From Litorimonas sp963972195 (GTDB lineage: Bacteria > Pseudomonadota > Alphaproteobacteria > Caulobacterales > Maricaulaceae), in assembly GCA_963972195.1 (NCBI GenBank), contig CAXATH010000002.1, positions 248,001 through 312,000 on the forward strand: 64,000 nucleotides of DNA. The letters run 5' to 3'. Position numbers and translations under genes: made by a program. The stretch's first letter is position 1, and the number at the start of each line of letters is the position of its first letter. Positions 17,371 to 25,792 of this stretch are shown one piece after another. The notes beneath the pieces are model-generated. The model saw only the letters and a list, made by a program, of their open reading frames with translations, had not been told where the DNA came from and searched no databases.

Positions 17371-18801
17371 ATGAGCACTTTGACCGCTTCACATGGGCTG
17401 ACCTTGTCATCAACCGGCCTAAAATTGATCAAAGCCTATGAAGGCTACCGTCCAGTTGACCGAACATTAGTCACTGGGCAACGGGTCGTGGGCTATGGTC
17501 ATCGACTTTCCGATGAAGCCCCAGCGCAACTGTCCAAAGATGAAGCAGAGGATCTCCTGAAAACGGATCTGCAAGCATTTGAGGACATGATTAATGAAAA
17601 TGTCCATGCACCTTTATCGCAAGGGCAATTCGATGCGTTAGTCAGTTTTGCGTATAATATTGGTCCTAAAGCCTTTCTAGAATCGGATACATTGCGTGCT
17701 CTGAATAATGGACGTCCTCTGGACGCCGCCAATGGTCTGGACGTCTGGCGAAAATCAACGATCAATGGCCAAACATATGTAGTAGACGCCTTAATGCGTC
17801 GCCGGACTGCGGAAAAAGCGCTTTTCCTTCGTTTAGATAAAAAGCCACGTCCCGCCTCTGGTATTGATTTGCCTCCTGTGAGGGATGAGGACATAGCCGG
17901 ATTAAAAACAGAAGACGGACTTCCAATATTTACGGATGATCCTGCTGCAGGCATCGTCGCGCGAGCACCGCACAACGCTGAACGGACGCCTTCTCGTCGC
18001 CGCGAGGACGGTCCGGCCGGGATATTGATGTTGAGCGAGATTGTTGAGGATTCCGACACCATTGAGGGATCGCAGGATGACTCGGATGCGCCTTGGATGC
18101 AGCCTTCGGAAGAGTTCCATTCGCCTGATGATATCTCAGACGGCCAAGATAGAGAGGGGCTCACTTCTAACAGGTCAGTCATTGCAGAAGCGGCGGCCGA
18201 TATTTCGGATCGCCTCGATGCCTTGATCGATAAAGCGCGGGATGAAGACGTTGCGGAGACTCAAAACTGGCCAGAAAGTCTCATTCAAGGACAAGAGTCG
18301 GAAGAAATAAATTCAGCTGACGAGTTAAGTTCAGGATATCAGAACGAAGACAACCTTGTCGCCTTCCCAACAAAGCCGAGAGAGGAAGAGGGCGAAGACA
18401 TTACGGAGGCAGTGCAAAGTGTCAGGCGCGTGCCCTCCAAGGCTGAAATAGAAGCCGCTGTATTTGAGGCCTCTAAAGAAGAGGATGAGAAGCTTGAAAT
18501 AATCGATATGGATAGCTCTCAGGAGGAAAGTGCTGTTGCGGCGACATCTGACAGCGCTTCTCGGTACATTGAACGACATGCGCCTCCTGAAGACGACACA
18601 GTTGAATCCGGTAATCTAGGTTTTTGGGTAATTATGCTGACGGGTTTTGTTCTCTTGGGCGCTTCACTTGCGGCTTACTTTAGAGGTGCCGAAGAGTTTT
18701 TGGGCGAATACGCACCTCTGCTTATTCTGTCCGGGCTTTTGATCGGCTCAGTGATGGTATTAGGGGCAATTTATTATGCGATCCGAAGAAGCATTAAATA
18801 A
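17371..18801 (+). CDS. spmX: SpmX-like muramidase-domain polarity factor
   Basis: A protein of 476 residues. Residues 1-152 form a GH24 phage-type muramidase domain with the catalytic glutamate (Glu24 in IKAYEGYR), GYGHRL and SFAYNIG. Residues about 155-410 are disordered and strongly acidic. Two membrane helices close the protein (about 417-436 and 446-468), leaving a short basic tail. This order matches SpmX of Caulobacter, which anchors and activates the DivJ kinase at the stalk pole; there the muramidase domain acts mainly in localisation. The linker here is acidic where the Caulobacter one is described as proline-rich. No signal peptide is present, consistent with the SpmX topology. Confidence 0.75.
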   Translation: MSTLTASHGLTLSSTGLKLIKAYEGYRPVDRTLVTGQRVVGYGHRLSDEAPAQLSKDEAEDLLKTDLQAFEDMINENVHAPLSQGQFDALVSFAYNIGPKAFLESDTLRALNNGRPLDAANGLDVWRKSTINGQTYVVDALMRRRTAEKALFLRLDKKPRPASGIDLPPVRDEDIAGLKTEDGLPIFTDDPAAGIVARAPHNAERTPSRRREDGPAGILMLSEIVEDSDTIEGSQDDSDAPWMQPSEEFHSPDDISDGQDREGLTSNRSVIAEAAADISDRLDALIDKARDEDVAETQNWPESLIQGQESEEINSADELSSGYQNEDNLVAFPTKPREEEGEDITEAVQSVRRVPSKAEIEAAVFEASKEEDEKLEIIDMDSSQEESAVAATSDSASRYIERHAPPEDDTVESGNLGFWVIMLTGFVLLGASLAAYFRGAEEFLGEYAPLLILSGLLIGSVMVLGAIYYAIRRSIK

Positions 18802-18929
18802 ATTAGGAGTATTTTAACCCTGCTGACTATTGGCGTTTGGGACATACGGAAAATAAATCATTTTCCTGTAGTCGAGGCCATTATCGCGCTCATTTGTCAG
18901 AGCGCAAAGGCGCAAAAGGTGAATTTTAA

Positions 18930-19868
18930 GTGGCGAACATGATTACGGACTGGACAGAAGATAAGTCAAAAAAGTTTCAAAAAGAGATTATGACCTTTCG
19001 TCATAAAATTTCCGAAACAGGACTGTTCACGGATGAAGCTCTCATTGAACTTTTAGAAAAACATCCGCAGAATAAATTGGATGTCTGCACAATGGGCGTT
19101 TCGGAATATCCAGATTTCCCCAACAAATTTCGGACCGGGGACTTCAGGGACGTGCCCGCGAAAGTCTTGATAGACGCAGCGAAAGCCGGAAAGGTTTGGA
19201 TCAATGTCCGCCAAGCCATGAATATTCATCCGGAGTATAAAACCGTCCTAGATAAAATGTATGGCGATCTGGCAGAGCTAAGCGGAACGAGTGTCTATAA
19301 CGCCAAAGGCGGTATCTTGATCAGTTCGCCAGTGGCCCGGGTTCCTTATCATTTTGACAAAACCGAAACGATTCTATGGCACGTTCGCGGTAAGAAGGTT
19401 CTTTATCTCTACCCGATGACAACGGAGTTTATTCCGGACGAAGCCCATGAGAATTCAATAACAAATTATATTGATGATGATTTACCTTATCAGGAATATT
19501 TTGAAAAACATGCAACCGTTATCGAGCTGGAAGCGGATCAGGCCGCTACTTGGCCTTTGAACTCGCCGCACCGCGTGGACAATCAAACTTTTTGCGTTTC
19601 GGTAACTACCGAATATTCAACGCGGGAAAGTGCGATGAAAAACGCGGCTATGGTCACTAATGCTGCGCTGCGCCACCGTTTCGGTATGAACCCAAGTTAC
19701 AGTCAAGATGGCCCCGTAAAACGTCAGGTTAAATCACTTTTTGGCCGCGTGATAAGCAAGGCGGGATTGGTTCCCGATACAACGCCCAGCGATATGGTGA
19801 CCTTTAAAGTAGATCCCAAAGTGCCTGGCTACCTCGTCGACATGGAACCATTTGAGCGAACATTTTAA
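18930..19868 (+). CDS. JmjC-like cupin domain protein
   Basis: A protein of 312 residues from a GTG at 18930, which has AAGGTG about 9 bases upstream (an ATG at 18939 is too far from it). The central part fits a cupin/JmjC fold: the metal-binding pair VPYHFDKTET (His141, Asp143) and a distal NSPHRVDN (His214), with WHVRGKKVLYLYP between. These are the expected Fe(II) ligands of 2-oxoglutarate-dependent oxygenases. Residues 1-100 are helical and the C-terminal 60 residues are basic. The substrate is unknown; relatives hydroxylate proteins or small molecules. It lies 59 bases before the DUF1489 gene on the same strand. Confidence 0.65.
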   Translation: MANMITDWTEDKSKKFQKEIMTFRHKISETGLFTDEALIELLEKHPQNKLDVCTMGVSEYPDFPNKFRTGDFRDVPAKVLIDAAKAGKVWINVRQAMNIHPEYKTVLDKMYGDLAELSGTSVYNAKGGILISSPVARVPYHFDKTETILWHVRGKKVLYLYPMTTEFIPDEAHENSITNYIDDDLPYQEYFEKHATVIELEADQAATWPLNSPHRVDNQTFCVSVTTEYSTRESAMKNAAMVTNAALRHRFGMNPSYSQDGPVKRQVKSLFGRVISKAGLVPDTTPSDMVTFKVDPKVPGYLVDMEPFERTF

Positions 19869-19926
19869 AATCTCTCATACCGAAGCTGTAAACGTTCCTT
19901 AGAGAATCACGCTGAGCGCGCTATGC

Positions 19927-20364
19927 TTGAGTGTGACGCTGCATTTACAAAAATTATCCGTCGGATCTGAATCGATTTCGACTTTACGCGACTGGCAAAA
20001 AGTAGTGGTTCGCCGCCGACAGGCCAATGGACAATCGCCAAACCATGTCCACGTGACCCGGATGTTTCCGCGCCGCCGGGAAGAATTGCTGGATGGGGGC
20101 TCTCTATACTGGGTGATTAAGGGCATCATTCAGTGCCGGAATAAAATTGTCGATCTGGAAGAAACCGTCAAAAACGGACACCGCGCCTGCGCTATTGTCA
20201 TGGAGCCGGAGCTCATTCCCGTTGTGCCGACACCGCGGCGAGCTTTTCAGGGCTGGCGATACCTCCAAGCTGGCGACGCGCCGGAGGATTTGACCGGCCC
20301 GGGCAGCGGGGAGGAGCTACCCCCCGCCTTACGCATGAAACTGGTTAATCTAGGCGCTTGGTGA
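19927..20364 (+). CDS. DUF1489 family protein
   Basis: A protein of 145 residues beginning at TTG 19927, giving the family N-terminus (MSVTLHLQKLSVG). Family features visible are HVHVTRMFPRR, GGSLYWVIKG and CRNKIVDLE, then ELIPVVPTPRRAFQGWRYL. DUF1489 proteins are small cytosolic proteins conserved across Alphaproteobacteria, with no established function. The fold is probably alpha/beta, and the many conserved Arg and His residues suggest nucleic acid or phosphate binding, which is only a guess. It is convergent with the GST gene, 10 bases apart. Confidence 0.8.
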   Translation: MSVTLHLQKLSVGSESISTLRDWQKVVVRRRQANGQSPNHVHVTRMFPRRREELLDGGSLYWVIKGIIQCRNKIVDLEETVKNGHRACAIVMEPELIPVVPTPRRAFQGWRYLQAGDAPEDLTGPGSGEELPPALRMKLVNLGAW

Positions 20365-20374
20365 TTTCCGGAGT

Positions 20375-21043
20375 TTAAGTCGGGATACCCGTATATTTGC
20401 CGTCTTTTTCAATGGCCCGTTTAAATCCGGGTCTGGAGGTCATCCGTTCCACATAATCCAGACAATTCGGATAGTCATCCAGCAGGCCTCTCATCCCGGC
20501 CATTTCCAGAGTATAGCCAAGCGCGATATCGGCCGCCGTTATCCGGCCGCCCGCGACAAATTTCGACCCGGATAAATCCTGTTCCAGAAGGGTCAAAATA
20601 GCTTTTAACCGGGGTTTAACAAAACCGGCCTGCGTCATTCCCAAAACCTTCTTGATTAAAGGACGTATGAGGCCGGGCGATCTTGACGTGGTGATCGTTA
20701 AAACGAGGCTCATGGTCAGTATAGACTGTAGGCTGCCTTGAGAGGCGTGAAACCAGAAGAGATATTTTTCGCGGTTCTTTGACGTCGGCCCGGGACGCCA
20801 GGTCTCCGCCTCCGCCTTATCCAGAATATAATCAATAATTGCATTACTTTCGGCGAGAGCCACATTTCCGTCCGTAATCACCGGGGCGGTTCCAAGCGGA
20901 GAAATGGCTTTATACTCTGCCGGGGCCAACATTGTTTTGGAATCCCGGTCATACATCTTAAAATCATATTCCATTTCGAGCTCTTCGAGCAGCCAAAGAA
21001 TACGAATGGACTGGGAGTTTTCTAGATGATGAAGCGTAATCAT
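20375..21043 (-). CDS. Glutathione S-transferase
   Basis: A protein of 222 residues. The N-terminal thioredoxin-like domain (about 1-78) carries the glutathione-contact segment SQSIRILWLLEELEMEY, the cis-proline TAPVITDG and AESNAIIDYI. The C-terminal helical domain (about 90-215) has ITAADIALGYTLEMAG, a typical GST N-capping motif region. Cytosolic; it would conjugate or reduce electrophiles with glutathione, but specificity cannot be predicted. The catalytic position after HLE is Asn/Ser, as in many bacterial GSTs. It lies downstream of panC on the same strand, 76 bases away. Confidence 0.9.
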   Translation of the reverse strand: MITLHHLENSQSIRILWLLEELEMEYDFKMYDRDSKTMLAPAEYKAISPLGTAPVITDGNVALAESNAIIDYILDKAEAETWRPGPTSKNREKYLFWFHASQGSLQSILTMSLVLTITTSRSPGLIRPLIKKVLGMTQAGFVKPRLKAILTLLEQDLSGSKFVAGGRITAADIALGYTLEMAGMRGLLDDYPNCLDYVERMTSRPGFKRAIEKDGKYTGIPT

Positions 21044-21119
21044 GACTTAGCCTTTCGGGGTCGTCCCGTTTTAAATAAATTTGGTATTCGAAATATCGGC
21101 GTCCTGGCAGACTAACACA

Positions 21120-21986
21120 TTATTCTTTCGCATTCACGGCGCAATTATCAATCAGCCTGACGCCCTTGCAATGCGCGGCAATCAGCAGGCGCGAGGGCGC
21201 ATTCAAGACGCCGCCTTCCAAAACGGTGAGCGAGTTTTTACTCCGCGTTTCGACATAGTCGATATTTGAAAAACCGGCTTTTAAGAGAGCTTTGGCGGCA
21301 TCCTCCGCCGCGCGGTCCACATTGCGCCCGTTTTCCATCTCCTCAGCGCAGGCGAACATGATCTTGTTTAATCGCCGCGCTATCGCCAGACCCTCTTCGT
21401 CAAAATACTGATTACGAGAGGATAGAGCGAGGCCGTAGTCGTCGCGGGCAATCGGCGCGCCAATAATTTGAATGGGCATGTCGAGATCCTCGACCAAACG
21501 GCGAATAGTGGCGAGTTGCTGATAATCCTTCTCTCCGAACACGGCTGTATCCGGCTGGACGCGGTTGAAGAGTTTGGTCACGACGAGAGAAACGCCGTCG
21601 AAAAAAGTTGGTCGGTGGTCGGTTTCAAGACCTTTCGCAACGCCGCCGACTTTTACCGTGGTGGCATGATGAACGTCATACATGGAATCAGGATGGGGAA
21701 TATAAATCAGGTCCACCCCTTCCGCCGTCAGTTTTTCTCTGTCGGCGGCTTCCGTGCGCGGGTAAGCGTCCAGATCTTCGCCAGGCGCAAATTGAGTGGG
21801 ATTGACGAAAATAGAAACCACAACCCGCTCGGCCTTTTCCCGGGCCAGCCTTATTAGAGTCAGGTGGCCTTCATGCAGCGCGCCCATAGTCGGGACAAAG
21901 CTGATGCGATCGCCTGAACCTCGCCACTCAGCAATCTGGCCGCGCAAATCTTTTTGCGTACGGGAAATAAGAGGAGATGACGCCAT
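21120..21986 (-). CDS. panC: Pantothenate synthetase
   Basis: About 288 residues from the ATG at 21986; an upstream in-frame start at 22034 would run into dacA. It condenses pantoate and beta-alanine with ATP in coenzyme A synthesis. Visible motifs are FVPTMGALHEGHLTLI (the HIGH-type nucleotide-binding site), SIFVNPTQFAPGEDLDAYPR, FDGVSLVVTKLFNRVQPD, VFGEKDYQQL and the KMSKS-like SSRN. The length is standard. It follows dacA on the same strand, with dacA ending 20 bases upstream. panB is not in the window. Confidence 0.95.
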   Translation of the reverse strand: MASSPLISRTQKDLRGQIAEWRGSGDRISFVPTMGALHEGHLTLIRLAREKAERVVVSIFVNPTQFAPGEDLDAYPRTEAADREKLTAEGVDLIYIPHPDSMYDVHHATTVKVGGVAKGLETDHRPTFFDGVSLVVTKLFNRVQPDTAVFGEKDYQQLATIRRLVEDLDMPIQIIGAPIARDDYGLALSSRNQYFDEEGLAIARRLNKIMFACAEEMENGRNVDRAAEDAAKALLKAGFSNIDYVETRSKNSLTVLEGGVLNAPSRLLIAAHCKGVRLIDNCAVNAKE

Positions 21987-22006
21987 AAAGCGGTGAGCCT
22001 GAAAGA

Positions 22007-23239
22007 TTACGAACTGGGCCCGATAATCAAGCACCCGTGGCGCGTTTTGACAAGCGCTTTACAAGCGGCACGCGCTGATTGTGCCGAAAGACCCGTCATT
22101 CTGGCTGCAACGCCAGAGCCTCTCTGAATGAGAGCCGGCGTTGCATCGGCTAAATCCGGCAGTAAAGCGAAACTTTCAAGGTGGGCGGACGCTGCGTTTT
22201 CTTGATCAAACAGACCGAGTTGCACAGACCAATTCCCGCTCGGAAGGCGAAGGCCTTGTCCGTGAAATTGAGAGGAGGCAGCAGGCACGAAAATAGGCTC
22301 ATTTTGCCCTCTAAGACGCAATATGCTGGGCGTCTTAGTGCTTTCTGTCGCCGTTGGAGGGGCAGGGGCTGTTTCCGGCACCTCGGCAATTTTTATGGTC
22401 TGAGGTTTTACGCCCATAACGTCAAAGCCCCGGTCTACCAGATCCGACATATGTGAATTTCGGGAAGCGCCGCTGGCACCGCCCAGAACAACCGCAATGA
22501 GACGCCGTCCGTTTTGTTGCGCAGAAACAATCAGATTGTATCCGCTGTCTCGAGTGTAACCCGTCTTGAACCCGTCAACGTCTTCCCGGTCACGCAAGAG
22601 CCGATTGGTGTTTCGATAAGTGCGGCCATTAAAGGTGAAGGTCTTTAGCCCGAAATAATGATAATGGCGGCGGTGATTGACCAGAACAGCATTCGCGAGT
22701 TTCGCCATATCGCGGGCCGTTGTCAGTTGCTCGGGATGCGGCAGTCCATTTGCGGTTTTAAACGTTGTCTGACTCATGCCGAGGCTGCGGGCTTTAGCGG
22801 TCATCAACTCAGCGAATCCGGCTTCCGATCCCCCCAGACGTTCGGCCAGAACCACGGCGGCGTCATTTGCGCTGCGCACCGCTATGGCTTGGAGGAGGGT
22901 GTCCACACTCACCATTTCTCCGGCTTGCAGACCGATATCAACTGGAGGGGTGCGCGCCGCCGTTGAAGAGACTTTGACTTCCTCTTCCAGACGCAGCTGA
23001 CCAGAATCCAGCGCGTCAAAAGCTAGGTAAAGTGTCATGACTTTGGTAAGGGACGCCGGATATCGAAGCTCATCTATCTGGCGCGCATGGAGAATATCGA
23101 GATTATCCGTATCGACAATGATGGAGGCATATCGCCCCGTTGGTTTATAGGCGGGAGTGTCTTGCGCGCAAGCAAGGGCAGACCAAGTACAGGCAAGCCA
23201 AATCAGAGCTGTCACAAGAAAAGCGCGGCGCATAGACAT
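22007..23239 (-). CDS. dacA: D-alanyl-D-alanine carboxypeptidase with SPOR domain
   Basis: About 410 residues from the ATG at 23239 (MSMRRAF), which starts a signal peptide; an open frame upstream continues into non-coding repeats. The penicillin-binding motifs are present: Ser63-x-x-Lys66 in PASLTKVM, SAN (123-125) and KTG (225-227, DGFKTGYT). This periplasmic enzyme trims the terminal D-Ala of peptidoglycan stem peptides and so limits cross-linking. The C-terminus (WSVQLGLFD onward, roughly the last 75 residues) fits a SPOR domain, which binds denuded glycan at division sites. A membrane-anchoring amphipathic helix is not obvious. Confidence 0.9.
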   Translation of the reverse strand: MSMRRAFLVTALIWLACTWSALACAQDTPAYKPTGRYASIIVDTDNLDILHARQIDELRYPASLTKVMTLYLAFDALDSGQLRLEEEVKVSSTAARTPPVDIGLQAGEMVSVDTLLQAIAVRSANDAAVVLAERLGGSEAGFAELMTAKARSLGMSQTTFKTANGLPHPEQLTTARDMAKLANAVLVNHRRHYHYFGLKTFTFNGRTYRNTNRLLRDREDVDGFKTGYTRDSGYNLIVSAQQNGRRLIAVVLGGASGASRNSHMSDLVDRGFDVMGVKPQTIKIAEVPETAPAPPTATESTKTPSILRLRGQNEPIFVPAASSQFHGQGLRLPSGNWSVQLGLFDQENAASAHLESFALLPDLADATPALIQRGSGVAARMTGLSAQSARAACKALVKTRHGCLIIGPSS

Positions 23240-23277
23240 GGGATAGGAGGGAAGCCTTTCGAGAGGGTTAATAAACA

Positions 23278-23356
23278 CTTGGGCGACGCACCGCATCTGC
23301 GGCCTACCGGCCTTGTGCGGAATGACAGGAAAAAATTGAAGTGTGCATCGCCCAAG
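23278..23356. repeat. Large imperfect inverted repeat with nested stems
   Basis: CTTGGGCGAcGCAC (23278-23291) pairs with GTGCaTCGCCCAAG (23343-23356), one mismatch in 14. The loop contains CCGCA/TGCGG (23291-23320) and inside it GGCC-TACC-GGCC. The compact nested form resembles intergenic palindromic (REP/MITE-like) elements. No second copy was noticed in this window. Confidence 0.6.
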
Positions 23357-23420
23357 CGTTCCTTCCTGCTCGCCATCGGGTGCGGAGCCTTTGCGTTCGT
23401 CCTTGAATAAGGTGGACAGC

Positions 23421-23591
23421 CCGCGGGGTCGGTATCCTTGCCGGAGACCGAATTTGGTTATGTTTCGCAAGGGCCAAGCCCCGCGGCAGCGGTTTTATCG
23501 CAGCGGCCTTGCAGCTAACCCCCATTTTTCAGGGGGCGCCCGCAGTCTAAGGTCTCGGTCTCTTTCTTCCGGATACTTTCGGAAGAAAGAG
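23421..23591. ncRNA. Candidate structured RNA, family unknown
   Basis: Perfect CCGCGGGG (23421-23428) pairs with CCCCGCGG (23479-23486) and encloses CCTTGC/GCAAGG (23436-23472). A CCCCC/GGGGG hairpin lies at 23519-23536, and a perfect 12-bp hairpin CTCTTTCTTCCG/CGGAAGAAAGAG with an 8-base loop lies at 23560-23591. No T-rich terminator or firm promoter was found on either strand, so orientation is open: it could be a free RNA or a long leader of dacA. Confidence 0.35.
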
Positions 23592-23916
23592 GTTAGAGCC
23601 TCGAGCGTCAGGCACGCGCATTGACAGACCCGGCACACACCTCTCAGTCACGAAAGGTCGCTCAGTCCCGCCGTCTTGTGCTCCAGAAGGTGACGTCTTC
23701 CTGTCCATGAACAAAAGAACAATTCTGATAATAGGGGCAAATCAGGAAGTGAGGATCTATCTCTTCGATTTTCTGTAAAGGGTTGGAAATATTGGGGTTT
23801 TTGAAGGGAAAGGTGGGGGTCTTTTTCAATCTGACCAACTCTCTAAAGAAAATGTCACTGGTTTTCAGGTGCAGAATAGGTAAGTTTTGATAATAATTTA
23901 TAACTCGGGGGTCAAA

Positions 23917-25263
23917 ATGCTACGCCGCATACACTTGTCACTACTCAATGTTATCAGCTTAACCGCTTTGACGGCGTTATTTATTTTTAGCTATTCGGCT
24001 TTGGCTCAGGACAATCCTGCGACTGCTTTTGTGAATGTGTCCGTTCTTCCTATGGACAGTCAAGCGGCGAACGGTCTGAAGGTTTTAGAGAATCAAACAG
24101 TTGTAATCTCCGGGGATAGGATCCTCAGTGTTTCGGACGCAGAAACAACGGATATCCCTGGAGGCGCTACTGTGATTGACGGCGAAGGGCATTTTCTGAT
24201 GCCCGGTTTCGGTGAAATGCACGGCCACATTCCGCCTCTGTCGCAAGGCGAGCAACAGGTCAATGACACGCTTTTTCTTTATCTTTCTAATGGCGTTACA
24301 ACTGTTCGCGGCATGTTAGGTTCGCCGGGACAGTTGCAATTACGCGAAGACGCCAAGTCAAGTGATCGCCTTTCCCCCACACTTTATTTGGCTGGCCCAA
24401 GTTTTAATGGAAACAGCATTTCATCGCCGAAAGAAGCCGAAGAGAGCGTAACCGCTCAAGTGATGGAGGGATGGGATTTGTTGAAGGTGCATCCCGGGCT
24501 AACCCGCGCAGAATACGATGCGATGGCTCTTCGGGCGAAGGCTTTGGAAATTGATTTTGGAGGTCATGTGCCGGAGGAAGTCGGGTTGATTCACTCTCTG
24601 GTCGCCGGCCAAAGAACGCTGGATCATATGGACGGCTATATGGCGCATCTCGACGGGTTTTCAAATCCTATTTCGGATGACGATTTCCGAGAGATCGCGC
24701 GCCAGACAAAAAACGCGGGTGTAGCCGTCGTCCCGACCTCTGCGCTCTGGAAGACTTTGATCGGCGCCGGGAGTTTAGACGATCTAAATCAATATGATGA
24801 ATTAAAATATATTCGTTCCGAAATTGTGCAGAGCTGGCGTGACCGAATTGGGTTTCTCACCGAAGGAGATCCGCAAATACATGAGACGAACCGCCTCAAA
24901 CTGCTGAAAATTCTTCAAGAGGAGGGCGTTGAAATTCTGTTCGGAACCGATGCGCCGCAGCTTTTCAGTGTTCCGGGGTTTTCAATTCACCATGAAATTG
25001 ACGCCATGAAAGAAGCCGGATTGACGAATAGAGACGTGTTGATCAGCGGGACTTCCGCAATAGGGGCTTATTTTGAGGACGTTGATAAATTCGGGACTAT
25101 TGCGCCGGACATGCGTGCCGATCTGATTTTACTGGAAAGCAACCCGTTGGACGATCTTGATAACTTACAATCACCCGCTGGCGTGATGGTCAGAGGCATA
25201 TGGCTGCCGCGCCAAGAAATCGAGGCGGAACTGGCAGCCATTGAAGCCCGCGCCCGTCCGTAA
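23917..25263 (+). CDS. Exported amidohydrolase
   Basis: About 448 residues from the ATG at 23917, which follows CGGGGGTC; a TTG 30 bases upstream is less likely. A signal peptide (cleavage near ALA-QD) sends it to the periplasm. It is an amidohydrolase-superfamily TIM barrel: His102-x-His104 (GEMHGH), a probable metal-bridging Lys190 (LLKVHPG), His217 (GGHV), His237 (LDHMDG) and Asp345 (GTDAP), followed by the C-terminal beta-sandwich that ends in DLILLESNPLDDL. This set suits binuclear enzymes such as imidazolonepropionase-like or prolidase-type hydrolases. The substrate is unknown. Confidence 0.85.
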   Translation: MLRRIHLSLLNVISLTALTALFIFSYSALAQDNPATAFVNVSVLPMDSQAANGLKVLENQTVVISGDRILSVSDAETTDIPGGATVIDGEGHFLMPGFGEMHGHIPPLSQGEQQVNDTLFLYLSNGVTTVRGMLGSPGQLQLREDAKSSDRLSPTLYLAGPSFNGNSISSPKEAEESVTAQVMEGWDLLKVHPGLTRAEYDAMALRAKALEIDFGGHVPEEVGLIHSLVAGQRTLDHMDGYMAHLDGFSNPISDDDFREIARQTKNAGVAVVPTSALWKTLIGAGSLDDLNQYDELKYIRSEIVQSWRDRIGFLTEGDPQIHETNRLKLLKILQEEGVEILFGTDAPQLFSVPGFSIHHEIDAMKEAGLTNRDVLISGTSAIGAYFEDVDKFGTIAPDMRADLILLESNPLDDLDNLQSPAGVMVRGIWLPRQEIEAELAAIEARARP

Positions 25264-25327
25264 CATCCCCACCTCTTCCGCACCCCGGCCCTTTTCAAAT
25301 TCACAGAGACTCCTTACATTATATGGA

Positions 25328-25693
25328 ATGACAAAGATGATTCCATTATGGCTTTCCGGGCCCGAAGACGGCGTGGGCGATGACGATGAGAGCGGCGCGC
25401 CGGAGAGAGGCGTTGCAACCAAAGTCCGGCCCAAGACAAAAAAGCCGTCCATGTACCGCGTGCTGTTAATGAATGATGACTACACGCCGATGGAATTTGT
25501 GGTCTCTATCCTGATGGGAATTTTTAAAAAGACCCAGGAGGAAGCCACGCAAGTTATGTTGCAAGTCCATCAATCCGGTATGGGAACCTGCGGCGTCTAT
25601 ACATTTGAGATCGCCGAGACAAAAGTGACGCAAGTCATGGATGCGGCGAAACGTAACCAGCATCCTTTGCAATGTACATTGGAAAAAGTTTGA
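25328..25693 (+). CDS. clpS: ClpS adaptor of ClpA
   Basis: A protein of 121 residues from the ATG at 25328. A flexible N-terminus of about 40 residues is followed by the ClpS core: YRVLLMNDDYTPMEFVV, the helix with MLQVHQSG and the C-terminal QHPLQCTLEKV. ClpS binds N-degron substrates through the NDDYTPM region and hands them to ClpA. In most Alphaproteobacteria clpA follows directly; here a 1.7-kb gene on the other strand separates them and a terminator follows clpS, so the pair cannot be simply co-transcribed. Confidence 0.95.
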   Translation: MTKMIPLWLSGPEDGVGDDDESGAPERGVATKVRPKTKKPSMYRVLLMNDDYTPMEFVVSILMGIFKKTQEEATQVMLQVHQSGMGTCGVYTFEIAETKVTQVMDAAKRNQHPLQCTLEKV

Positions 25694-25749
25694 TGTGTTA
25701 GTCTTTGGAAATCCCACTTTTTGGGTTTTCCGAACTGAATATAAAAAAG

Positions 25750-25776
25750 CCGGGCGGAGTTGCCCGGTTTTTTTTT
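25750..25776. terminator. Bidirectional terminator between clpS and the toxin-like gene
   Basis: CCGGGC / GCCCGG with a 6-base loop is followed on the plus strand by nine T and preceded by six A, so it can stop both clpS (rightward) and the convergent gene ending at 25793 (leftward). Confidence 0.9.
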
Positions 25777-25792
25777 GACTGATGCGGCGTCG

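Larger units (their letters stand above)
23240..23916. other. Long gene-free, structured intergenic region
   Basis: About 680 bases between the divergent dacA and amidohydrolase genes, rich in inverted repeats from 23278 to 23591 and A+T-rich from about 23700. Open frames here have no coding character. The ribosome site of the amidohydrolase (CGGGGGTC) and presumably its promoter are at the right end. I found none of the hallmark sequences of RNase P RNA, tmRNA (no AAND-type tag), SRP RNA or a cobalamin riboswitch. Confidence 0.55.

Noticed and set aside
23343..23624. 93-codon plus-strand frame upstream of the amidohydrolase
   Set aside because: Basic, low-information sequence lying over perfect inverted repeats; no ribosome site.
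23240..23640. RNase P RNA, tmRNA, SRP RNA or cobalamin riboswitch in the structured region
   Set aside because: None of the characteristic conserved stretches was found on either strand; left as an unassigned structured region.
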